From contig NZ_FOQH01000001.1 in the NCBI RefSeq assembly GCF_900113695.1, positions 124,001 through 188,000 of the forward strand: 64,000 nucleotides of DNA. The letters are read 5' to 3'. This DNA is from Albimonas pacifica. Its GTDB lineage: Bacteria; Pseudomonadota; Alphaproteobacteria; Rhodobacterales; Rhodobacteraceae. Below are positions 34,515-43,400 of this stretch, in pieces. Both the position numbers and the translations under genes were made by a program. The notes under the pieces are model-generated. The model did no database searches, had not been told where the DNA came from, and saw only the letters and a program-made list of their open reading frames with translations. The first letter of the stretch is position 1. Every line of letters starts with the position of its first letter.

Positions 34515-36122
34515 TCAGGCGGCGCGGGAGGCCAGCAGGCGGTCGAGCCAGGCCGGGTCCATCTCGGGCGCCGATTCCATCAGGGTGCGGACGTAAGGAT
34601 CCGTCGGGCGATCCAGGACGTCGTCCTTTTGCCCTGCGGCGACGACATGCCCGTCCTTCATCACCACCACGTCGTCGGCGAGCGCCCGCACCGTCGCGAT
34701 GTCATGGGTGATGAACATCATCGTCAGCCCCCGCTCCCGCTGCAGGCGGTCGAGCAGGCGCAGGATCTCCTCGGCCACCACCTGGTCGAGGGCCGAGGTG
34801 ACCTCGTCGCAGATCAGGAACTCGGGTTCCGCGGCCAGCGCCCGGGCGATGGCGATGCGCTGCTTCTGGCCGCCCGAGAGCTCTCCGGGATAGCGGTCGA
34901 GGTGGATGGCGGGGTCCATGTCGATCTCGCGCATCAGCTGATGCAGGCGCTCCTCGCGGGCGCGGCCGCGCAGGCCCATCAGGCGGGTCAGCGCGCGGCC
35001 CAGCGCGTCGCGGACCTTGATCTTGGGGTTCAGCGCGGTGTCGGCCATCTGGAAGATCATCTGCACCCGCCGCAGATCCTCGCGCGAGCGCTGGCGGTAG
35101 GAGGGGGGCAGCGCCTCGCCATGCATCCGGCACTCGCCCTCGCGCGCGGGCAGCAGGCCGGAGATCACCCGGGCGAGGGTGGATTTTCCGCTGCCGCTCT
35201 CCCCGATCACCGCCAGCGTGCGGCCGGGCTGGATCGAGAGGTCCACGCCGTGCAGCACCGGCGCGTCGCCATAGGTGGCGACGATGCCGCGCGCCTCGAC
35301 ATGGGGGGCGGCGCTGGACGGCGGCTTGGTCTGCGCGCGGAACTCGCGGACCGACCACAGGGATTTCGTGTAGTCGGCCTGGGGGTTGGACATAAGGGCG
35401 GCGGTCTCGCCCTCCTCGACGACCTTCCCGTGGCGCATGACCATGATGCGGTCGGCCATCTGGGCCACGACGGCGAGGTCGTGGGTGATGTAGATGGCGG
35501 CGGTGTCCAGTTCGGCCACCGCGTCGCGGATCGCGGCCAGGACCTCGACCTGGGTGGTGACGTCGAGCGCCGTCGTCGGCTCGTCGAAGACGATCAGGTC
35601 GGGGCGGGTGATCATCGCCATCGCGGTCATCGCCCGCTGCAGCTGGCCGCCGGAGACCTGGTGGGGATAGCGGCGCCCGATCGTCTCGGGGTCCGGCAGG
35701 CGCAGGCGGGTGTAGAGGGCGATGGCCTCGCGCTCGGCCTCGGCGCGGGTCATCAGGCCGTGGCGGAGCGGGGCCTCGATGGTCTGCTCCAGCAGGGTGC
35801 GGGCGGGGTTGAAGCTGGCCGCGGCCGACTGGGCCACGTAGGCGACCCGGGCGCCGCGCAGGCGCCGCCGCCGGCGCTCGGGCATCTTCACCAGGTCCTG
35901 GCCGTCGAAGACGACCGAGCCCCTGGCCAGCCGGCAGCCATCCCTCGCGAACCCCATGGCGGCGAGGCCCAGCGTCGACTTGCCGGCGCCGGATTCGCCG
36001 ATCAGGCCCAGCACCTCGCCTCGGTTCAGGGTCAGGCTCGCGTCCTCCACCAGGGTCGAGGTCTTTCCCCCCGACCGCGCGGTGATGGTCAGGCCGCGGA
36101 TCTCGAGAAGCGTCTCGCTCAT
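34515..36122 (-). CDS. ABC importer double ATPase (DppD-DppF fusion)
   Basis: A 535-residue protein with two complete ATPase domains. Domain 1 (about 1-240) has Walker A GESGAGKST, signature VSGGQLQRA and Walker B IVFDEPTTALD. Domain 2 (about 270-535) has GESGSGKST, LSGGQKQRIAIARAL and LICDEVTSALD. This is the GsiA-like arrangement where DppD and DppF-type halves are one chain. It follows the DppC-like permease by 4 bp. Confidence 0.9.
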   Translation of the reverse strand: MSETLLEIRGLTITARSGGKTSTLVEDASLTLNRGEVLGLIGESGAGKSTLGLAAMGFARDGCRLARGSVVFDGQDLVKMPERRRRRLRGARVAYVAQSAAASFNPARTLLEQTIEAPLRHGLMTRAEAEREAIALYTRLRLPDPETIGRRYPHQVSGGQLQRAMTAMAMITRPDLIVFDEPTTALDVTTQVEVLAAIRDAVAELDTAAIYITHDLAVVAQMADRIMVMRHGKVVEEGETAALMSNPQADYTKSLWSVREFRAQTKPPSSAAPHVEARGIVATYGDAPVLHGVDLSIQPGRTLAVIGESGSGKSTLARVISGLLPAREGECRMHGEALPPSYRQRSREDLRRVQMIFQMADTALNPKIKVRDALGRALTRLMGLRGRAREERLHQLMREIDMDPAIHLDRYPGELSGGQKQRIAIARALAAEPEFLICDEVTSALDQVVAEEILRLLDRLQRERGLTMMFITHDIATVRALADDVVVMKDGHVVAAGQKDDVLDRPTDPYVRTLMESAPEMDPAWLDRLLASRAA

Positions 36123-36126
36123 CGTC

Positions 36127-36951
36127 TCAATCCTTCAGCCCGGAGGAGCGGTGCAGCACCCAGTCCACCACCAGGTTCACCGAGACGGTGACCAGCGCGA
36201 TGGCCGCGGCCGGCAGCAGGGGGGTGACGTCGCCGTAGGTGATCAGGGTGGCGTTGTCGCGCACCATCGACCCCCAGTCGGCCGTCGGCGGCTGGATCCC
36301 CAGCCCCAGGAACGACAGCGACGAGACGAACAGGAACACGAAGCAGAAGCGCAGCCCGAACTCGGCCACCAGCGGCGCGGAGGCGTTGGGCAGCACCTCG
36401 CGCCACAGGATCGAGGGCAGGGACTCGCCCCGCAGCCGGGCGGCGTCGAGGTATTCCATGACGGTGATGTTCATCGCGACCGCGCGGGACAGGCGGAACA
36501 CGCGCGTCGCCTCGATGGCGGCGATGATGCCGATCAGCATCGCGGTCGAGGCGCCGAAGATCGAGATCAGCAGCAAGGCCAGGATCAGCGAGGGCATGGC
36601 CATGATCACGTCCACGATCCAGGCCAGCAGCCGGTCCGCCCATCCGCCCACGGTGCCGGCCAGCAGGCCGGTCGCGGCGCCCACGACGAAGGCGATCATC
36701 GTGGTCAGCAGCGCCATGCCGATGGTGTTGCGCGCGCCCCAGATCAGGCGGCTGAGCATGTCGCGGCCGAGGTTGTCGGTGCCCAGCCAGTGGCTCTCGG
36801 ACCAGACCTCGAACGGGCCGGCGACGACCTCGCGCTCGCCATAAGGCGCGGCGAAGGGGGCGAAGAGGGCGAGCAGCGCCACGACGGTCAGCACCAGCAG
36901 GCCGAACCAGGCCGTCGGCGGCGCGCTGCGGAGCACGGCGAGCCGGGTCAT
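36127..36951 (-). CDS. ABC importer permease, DppC-type
   Basis: A 274-residue permease with hydrophobic segments starting at WFGLLVLTVVALLALFAPF, the periplasmic HWLGTDNLGRDMLSRLIWGAR motif of DppC/OppC, and an EAA loop around DAARLRGESLPSILWREVLP. The start at 36951 overlaps the DppB-type stop (ATGA). An open frame extending far upstream overlaps DppB and is rejected. Confidence 0.9.
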   Translation of the reverse strand: MTRLAVLRSAPPTAWFGLLVLTVVALLALFAPFAAPYGEREVVAGPFEVWSESHWLGTDNLGRDMLSRLIWGARNTIGMALLTTMIAFVVGAATGLLAGTVGGWADRLLAWIVDVIMAMPSLILALLLISIFGASTAMLIGIIAAIEATRVFRLSRAVAMNITVMEYLDAARLRGESLPSILWREVLPNASAPLVAEFGLRFCFVFLFVSSLSFLGLGIQPPTADWGSMVRDNATLITYGDVTPLLPAAAIALVTVSVNLVVDWVLHRSSGLKD

Positions 36952-37907
36952 CGGGCGGTCCTCAGGCGGGGGTTGGTCAGGATCGCCAGGATGTCGGCGA
37001 GGAGGTTCAGCGAGACATAGGCGGCCGCGAAGATCAGGCAGGCCGCCTGCACCACCGGCACGTCGCGCGCGGCGACCGAGTCCACCAGAAGCTGGCCCAG
37101 CCCGGGGTAGACGAACACCGTCTCGACCACCACGACGCCCACGATCAGGAAGGCGAGGTTGACGGCCACCACGTTGATGATCGGCGCCAGCGCGTTGGGC
37201 AGGGCGTGCCGGACCACCACGCGCGACGGCGTCAGCCCCTTCAGCTTCGCCATCTCGACGTAAGGAGACGCCAGCACGTTCACGATGGACGCCCGCGTCA
37301 TCCGCAGCATGTGCGCCGAGGTCGCCAGCGTCAGCGCCAGCGCGGGCAGGGTGGCGCGGTAGAGCCATTCTCCGAGGCCCGCATCCGGCGTCACCGCGGC
37401 CAGCGAGGGCAGCAGGCCCCAGGTCACCGCGAACAGGAAGATCATCACGTAGGCCACGAAGAAGTCGGGCATCGAGATCGCCGTCAGCGCCCCGATGGAG
37501 ATGCCGCGATCCGCTAGGCGCCCTCGGTAAAGCGCCGCCAGGATCCCCAGCGCGATCGACAGCGGCACCGAGATCAGCGCCGCATAGGCCGCCAGCGACA
37601 GGGTGTTCACCAGCCGCCCCCCGATCAGGTCCGCCACCGGGCGGCCCGAGGCCAGGGATTTTCCGAAGTCCCCGGTCAGCATCCCGCCGATCCAGTCGAG
37701 ATACCGGCTCCACGCCGGCTGATCGAGGCCGAGCTGCGTGCGCAGGGCGGCCACCGTCTCGGGCGTGCGGTTCTGGCCCAGGATCGCCTCGGCCACGTCG
37801 CCGGGCAGCAGGCCCATCGCCCCGAAGATCAGCCCCGAGATCAGCAGCAGCGTCAGCGCGCCCAGCCCGATCCGAACCGCGATCATGCGCGCCAGGCCGC
37901 CGCTCAT
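36948..37907 (-). CDS. ABC importer permease, DppB-type
   Basis: A 319-residue permease. The N-terminal helix and GLLPGDVAEAILGQNRTPETVAALRTQLGLDQP segment identify the DppB/OppB branch, and the EAA loop is near MAKLKGLTPSRVVVRHALPNAL. First gene of the importer operon; it reads away from the carnitine genes at 38330. Confidence 0.9.
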   Translation of the reverse strand: MSGGLARMIAVRIGLGALTLLLISGLIFGAMGLLPGDVAEAILGQNRTPETVAALRTQLGLDQPAWSRYLDWIGGMLTGDFGKSLASGRPVADLIGGRLVNTLSLAAYAALISVPLSIALGILAALYRGRLADRGISIGALTAISMPDFFVAYVMIFLFAVTWGLLPSLAAVTPDAGLGEWLYRATLPALALTLATSAHMLRMTRASIVNVLASPYVEMAKLKGLTPSRVVVRHALPNALAPIINVVAVNLAFLIVGVVVVETVFVYPGLGQLLVDSVAARDVPVVQAACLIFAAAYVSLNLLADILAILTNPRLRTAR

Positions 37908-38329
37908 GACCGGGGCTCCGGGGCGGGGGCCTGGAGGGGCGGACGCGGGAGGATGGCGGCGGGCATGGGCGGGGTCTCTCCTTGGTCGGCGTCGAGGGTC
38001 GCTCCGGGTGCGGATGCGCCGGCGCGGGAGCGGAGCGAAGCCGCCGCCCCCCGCCGATGCGCGCCTCCTCCGCCGGGGCGAAGCGCGCGACCCCGCGGAA
38101 GCGGTCGGTCGCGGTGGCGCTCTCGGCATCATAGGAGTCGGTTTCGGGGCATCGATACGACGCGCGACGCCAAGTTTGCAAATCGCGACGAGATGCGGGC
38201 CGCGGTCGTCATCGCGTCGTGCAATGCAAAGTTTTCGTCGCGGGACGCGAGGCAAGCGTCGCCGAGGGCCGCGAGGGTGTCGCGGAAGGCGCAGATGCGC
38301 CGATCCCCGATTCCCCTTCAGGAGGCGCG
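37908..38329. promoter_or_regulatory. Divergent promoter region with inverted-repeat operator candidate
   Basis: The 422 bp between the divergent importer and carnitine genes hold no gene I support. An inverted repeat has arms GCGACGCCAAGTTTGCA (38164-38180) and TGCAAAGTTTTCGTCGC (38225-38241), matching at 14 of 17 positions with 44 bp between. A perfect TTTGCAAA lies at 38175-38182. The ribosome site AGGAGG for the BKACE is at 38320-38325. Confidence 0.5.
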
Positions 38330-39229
38330 ATGTCCATGAACCGCGACGTCTTCATCACCTGCGCCGTCACCGGCGGCGGCGACACCGCGGGCAAGAGCCC
38401 CCACGTCCCGGTGACGCCCGAGCAGATCGCGACCGCCTCGATCGAGGCCGCCCGCGCCGGCGCCGCCGTGGCCCACATCCACGTCCGCGACCCCGAGACC
38501 GGCCAGGCCGCCCGCCGGCTGGAGCTCTATGAGGAGGTGGTCGCGCGCATCCGCGCCTCGGACGTGGACGTGATCATCAACCTCACCGCCGGCATGGGCG
38601 GCGACGTGGTCTTCGGGTCGGGCGAGACCCCGCTGCCCCTCGACCCCGCCGGCACCGACATGGTCGGCCCGACCGAGCGGCTGGAGCATGTGGCGAAGCT
38701 GCGCCCCGAAATCTGCACGCTCGATTGCGGCACGATGAATTTCGCGCTGGGCGACTACGTGATGACCAACACGCCCTCGGTGCTGCGCGCGATGGCGCGG
38801 CAGGTGCAGGCGCTGGGCGTGCGGCCGGAGCTGGAGGTCTTCGACGCCGGCCACCTGGTCTTCGTCAAGGAGCTGCAGCGCGAGGGGCTGCTGGACGACC
38901 CCCTCCTCATCCAGCTGTGCATGGGCATCCCCTACGGCGCGCCCGCCGATCCGCTGACGCTGATGTCGCTGGTCCACAACCTGCCGGCGGGGGCGCAGTT
39001 CTCGGCCTTCTCCATCGGGCGCGACCAGCTGCCCTATGCGGCGATGGCCGCGCTCGCGGGCGGCAACGTCCGGGTGGGGCTGGAGGACAACCTCTGGCTC
39101 GAGAAAGGCGTGAAGGCGACCAACGCGCAGCTCGTGGAGCGGGCGCGGGGCGTCGTCGAGGGCATGGGCGCCCGCGTCATGGGCCCCGCCGAGGTGCGCG
39201 AGAAGCTGAAGCTGGTGAAACATGACTGA
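38330..39229 (+). CDS. cdhC: BKACE, probable 3-dehydrocarnitine cleavage enzyme
   Basis: A 299-residue PF05853 protein with zinc His pair at 49 and 51 (HIHVRD), conserved Glu in VRVGLEDN. In Pseudomonas and rhizobia the copy paired with carnitine dehydrogenase cleaves 3-dehydrocarnitine with acetyl-CoA to glycine betainyl-CoA and acetoacetate. The gene overlaps the dehydrogenase by 8 bases and has AGGAGG 5 bases before its ATG. No CdhB-like betainyl-CoA thioesterase gene follows in the window. The specific function rests on the neighbour, with family membership certain. Confidence 0.82.
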   Translation: MSMNRDVFITCAVTGGGDTAGKSPHVPVTPEQIATASIEAARAGAAVAHIHVRDPETGQAARRLELYEEVVARIRASDVDVIINLTAGMGGDVVFGSGETPLPLDPAGTDMVGPTERLEHVAKLRPEICTLDCGTMNFALGDYVMTNTPSVLRAMARQVQALGVRPELEVFDAGHLVFVKELQREGLLDDPLLIQLCMGIPYGAPADPLTLMSLVHNLPAGAQFSAFSIGRDQLPYAAMAALAGGNVRVGLEDNLWLEKGVKATNAQLVERARGVVEGMGARVMGPAEVREKLKLVKHD

Positions 39230-40214
39230 TCGCAAGACCGCAGCGCTCGTCGGCGGCGGCGTCATCGGCGCCGGCTGGGCCGCGCGCTTCCTGCTGGATG
39301 GCTGGAACGTGCGCCTGTTCGATCCCGACCCCGAGATCGCCCGCAAGACCGAAGAGGTCCTCAAGAACGCCCGCGCCGCGCAAGGCCAGCTGATGAAGGA
39401 CGTCCCCCTCCCGGCGGAGGGCGAGATCACCTATTCCGCGACCCTCGCCGAGGCCGTCGCCGGCGCCGACTTCATCCAGGAAAGCCTGCCGGAGCGCGAG
39501 GACCTCAAGATCCGGGTCCTGGCCGAGATCGACGCGGCCGCGCCGGCCCGGACGGTGATCGGCTCCTCGACCTCCGGCCTGCTGCCCTCGCGCCTGCAGC
39601 TGGGCATGGCCCGGCCCGAGCGGCTGGTGGTGGGCCACCCGTTCAACCCGGTCTACCTGCTGCCGCTGGTGGAGATCTGCGGGGGGGAGAAGACCTCCGA
39701 AGCGGCCTGCGAGACGGCCGCCGAGATCTACCGCTCGATCGGCATGAAGCCGCTCAGGGTGCGCAAGGAGATCGACGGCTTCATCGCCGACCGCCTGCTG
39801 GAGGCCCTGTGGCGCGAGGCGCTGTGGCTGGTCAACGACGGGGTGGCCACGGTCGAGGAGATCGACGACGCGGTGCGCTACGGCGCCGGCCTGCGCTGGT
39901 CGTTCATGGGCACGTTCCTGACCTACCGCCTGGCGGGCGGCGAGGACGGCATGCGCCACTTCCTCGCCCAGTTCGGCCCGGCCCTGAAGCTGCCCTGGAC
40001 GAAGCTGGAGGCGCCGGAGCTGACCGACGAGCTGATCGACCGGGTGGCCGAGCAGTCCGACGCCCAGGCCGGCGGAACCTCGCTGCGCGAGTTCGAGGCG
40101 CTGCGCGACGCCTGCCTGGTGTCGGTGATGTCCGGCCTCGCCGACCAGCGCTATGCGGCGGGCGAGGTGGTCGAGGCCCGGCGCAGGGCGCTGAAGGCCC
40201 GCGGCGAGGGCTGA
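39222..40214 (+). CDS. lcdH: L-carnitine dehydrogenase
   Basis: A 330-residue member of the 3-hydroxyacyl-CoA dehydrogenase superfamily with NAD motif [13 protein letters not shown] at 11-23. The stretch from [22 protein letters not shown] to [21 protein letters not shown], then [23 protein letters not shown], is the distinctive pattern of carnitine 3-dehydrogenase (CdhA/LcdH) as opposed to beta-oxidation enzymes. It oxidises L-carnitine to 3-dehydrocarnitine. No C-terminal thioesterase fusion is present, unlike some rhizobial versions. Its 3' end is followed by the dispersed palindrome and a strong terminator. Confidence 0.88.
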   Translation: MTDRKTAALVGGGVIGAGWAARFLLDGWNVRLFDPDPEIARKTEEVLKNARAAQGQLMKDVPLPAEGEITYSATLAEAVAGADFIQESLPEREDLKIRVLAEIDAAAPARTVIGSSTSGLLPSRLQLGMARPERLVVGHPFNPVYLLPLVEICGGEKTSEAACETAAEIYRSIGMKPLRVRKEIDGFIADRLLEALWREALWLVNDGVATVEEIDDAVRYGAGLRWSFMGTFLTYRLAGGEDGMRHFLAQFGPALKLPWTKLEAPELTDELIDRVAEQSDAQAGGTSLREFEALRDACLVSVMSGLADQRYAAGEVVEARRRALKARGEG

Positions 40215-40263
40215 GGGCGCGCCTCGCCCCGCAGCGGCGCGCCCGGCCGCCAGGGCGGGAGAG

Positions 40264-40284
40264 GCCCCGGGTCAGGCCCGGGGC
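40264..40284. repeat. Dispersed intergenic palindrome
   Basis: Core copy with flank GAG...GCGCC in the gap between lcdH and the convergent autotransporter gene, 57 bp before a separate classical terminator. Confidence 0.8.
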
Positions 40285-40340
40285 GCCCGCGGGACGGGCG
40301 TCGCGCTTCGGCGCCGCGCCGCCGTTTGCGGACATGAGAA

Positions 40341-40377
40341 GGCCCCGTCTCCGGTGGGAGACGGGGCCTGTCTTTTT
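40341..40377 (+). terminator. Rho-independent terminator (bidirectional)
   Basis: Perfect 12-bp stem GGCCCCGTCTCC/GGAGACGGGGCC with a GGTG loop, followed by TGTCTTTTT. It terminates the carnitine operon and could also act on the autotransporter transcript from the other side. Confidence 0.9.
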
Positions 40378-40409
40378 CGGGCCGCCCGGACGGAGGGCCG
40401 GGCGGGGGC

Positions 40410-43400
40410 TCAGAAGCGGATGGCGACGCCGATCCGGCCGGCATGGCCGGTGTAGCCGTCGGCGAAGGCGCCCTCGTAGCTGACGCCCACGTCGATGCGC
40501 TCGCCGGCCTGCAGCGAGGCGCCGAGGCCGATGCGGCCCACCGCCTGCGACTGCGCCACGCCGTTGACGAAGCCCGGCGCGCCGGTCGTGTCCCCGGCGA
40601 AGCGGGCGGTGGCGTCGTAGCTGTCGAGCGTCGACAGGCTGACCCCCACCCGGCCCCAGGCGCGCAGCCCGAGATCCTCGCCCAGGTCGCGGCGCAGGCC
40701 GGCCTCGATCGAGGGGGTCAGGACCAGGGCGGCGGCGTCGCTGTCCTCGACCCGCAGCGCGCTTCGGCCCGCCCCGTTCTCGGTATAGCCCTCGGCCGCG
40801 ACGTGGATCAGGTCCAGGTCCAGCGAGGGGCGCAGCCAGCCGCCGTCGAGCTCCTGCGTCCAGGCCGCCCGCAGCCGGGCGCCGAGGCTCAGGGCGTCAT
40901 GCTCGGCGTCCGCCGCGCCGCGGGCCAGCAGGCCCTGGGCGCGGGTGGTGTCGAACGCCGACCAGCCCGCCGTCGCCGCCGCCGACAGGGCCAGCGGCCC
41001 CATCTCGCGGGTGACGCCGGCGCCCACGAAGCCCGTGGTCCCGTCGACCGAGGAGCCGCCGCCCTGCTGGGCGAGGTTCAGCGTCTCCCACCCCACGGTC
41101 CCCGAGACCAGCCAGCCCGGCGCGACCTCGATCTGGCCCGCGAAGCCCAGCGTCCAGGTCTGGCCGTCGTAGCCGGCCGCGCCGTTCCCGTCCTGCGAGA
41201 GATCGCGGCCCGAGCCCAGCATCGTCAGGCAGGCGTCGCCCAGCGCGACGGTGCGCCCGCCGGTCCCGCCGCAGTCGAGCAGCGCGTCGAAGCGGTCGCG
41301 GGCGAGCTCGAAGGTCGCGGCCTCGCCGGCCATCGAGGCGCCCAGGGTCATGCCCGACAGGGCCGGGATCAGCGCGCCGCCGGCCGCCGCCGCCTCCAGC
41401 CGCCCGAAGAAGCGGGCGTAGGAGTCGTCGCCGGTCATGAACAGCCGCTCGAGGTAACGGGCGGCCGCGGCCTCCTGGCCGGTCACGCCGGGGGCCTCGT
41501 CGATCTCGATGCCGGTGGCGCGGACGCCCAGGGTCCCGTTCCCGACGACCTGCTCGAAGCGGAACAGGGCGCCGGCGACCCGGTCGAAGGCACCGGAGAT
41601 GTCGCCCTGCACCTCGATCACCTGGTGCTCGGCCCCCAGCGCCAGGGCGCGGGCGGCCACCTGCAGCTCGCCGTCCAGGCGGGCGTCGCCGGCCACCCGG
41701 ATCACGTCGCCCTTGCCGGTCATCGGGTTGGCGTCGACCGCCAGCGTCCCGCGGTCCCCCTGCACCAGGTGACCGGCGATCGAGAGCGGCGCGAACCGCC
41801 CCGCATCGCCCGCCACCAGCAGGCCGCGGTTGACCACGTCGGCCTGGTAGACCCGGGCCCCCGTCGCCACGCCGCCGCGGCGGTTGATCAGCCGCGCCGC
41901 CGGCCGGCTGAGCCGCCCGGTCGCCACCGGGGCCGTGCGCGCCGCGATCTCGGCCGACGCGCCGCCGCCCTGGTTCAGGTAGACCTCGCCGTCGCGGTAA
42001 ATCGCCTCGACCGAGCCCGAGAGCAGGCCGGCGTTGTCGATGGTCAGCCGCGACTGCCCGTCGTTGGTGGCGCCGACGTAGCGCACCGCCTGCCCCTCGA
42101 GCGAGCCCAGCGTGCCGGTGTCGGAGATGGTCAGGAGGTTGGAGGCGTTGCCGCCGTGGACCAGCAGGCCCAGGCCGAACTCGCCGGTGCCGCCCATCAC
42201 GTCGCCCTCGATGCTGACCTCGATGTCCTGGGCGGAGAGGTCGTCGCCCAGGGCCTGCGCGAAGACCGCGACGCTGTTGCGCCCCGAGGCGACGACCGAG
42301 CCGGTCTGCCCGACGTCGATGATGATCGGGCCGGCGACGTTGGCGGCGTTGGTCACGCCGGTCTTGCCGGCGAAGGCGCCGTCCTTGCCGCCCGCCAGCC
42401 CGCCGCCGCCGGCGATGGACTGGGCGATCAGCCCGTAGGCGCCGTCGCCCAGCGTGACCACGTCCACGCCGACCGCGAGGGCCACCAGCTCCGAGGCGCC
42501 CACGCCCTGCGTGCCGCCCCAGGTCTTCTCGAGCCCCTGCGCATCCGCGGCGTCGTAGTCGATCAGCGTCAGCCCGTCGGCCAGCGAGACGTCGCCCGCG
42601 ATGCCGCCGCCGCCGCCGATGGACTGCACCACCAGCCCGTGCGCGCCCTCGCCGAAGGTGACGTGGCAGGGACGGCCCGGGCAGGGGTTGGTCGGGTTGG
42701 GGTAGAGGTAGAGGATCGCCTGGTCGGCGTCCGTCTGGCCGGTGAAGCCGTCGGCCCCGCCGAGACGGATCGAGGCCACGTCCTCGGCCTCGCCCGCCAC
42801 GGCGATGCCGCCGCCGCCGCCGATGGACTGCACCACCAGCCCCAGCGCCCGGTCGCCGGTGGTGGCGAACTCGGAGGCGTAGACCATGTGCGCCCGCGCC
42901 CCGTCCGCGTCGCCGCCGCGGCCGCCGAGGGCGAGATGCGCCTCGCCGCCGTCGCGCAGCGCCGCCGCGCGGGCCACGCCGCCGCCGCCGCCGATCGACT
43001 GCAGCACCACCGCGTGGGCGTCGTCGCCCCGCGTCATCACGTGGCTGAGCGTGGTGCCGGTGTAGGGGAAGTAGCTGCCCGCATCCATGCGCATCGAGGC
43101 GATGTCCGCGCCCTTGCCGCCCCCGGTCGAGCTTGCGCCCAGGGTCATCTCCACCAGCGCCGAGCGGCCGGCGAAGGAGGCGAGCCCGCCGCCGCCGCCG
43201 ATCGCCTGCTGCAGGACGCCGTAGGCGCCGTCGCCGGCGGTGTCGATGCCGCCGCGGTCGAGGCCCTTGCCCGACAGGCGCAGGCGCACCTGGTTGGGGC
43301 GGCCGCCGCCCGCGGTCTGGCCCAGCGTCAGCGCCAGGTTCGGCGCCGCGCCGGCGTCGTCGGCGATGTCCGCGACGCCGCCGCCGCCGCCGATCGACTG

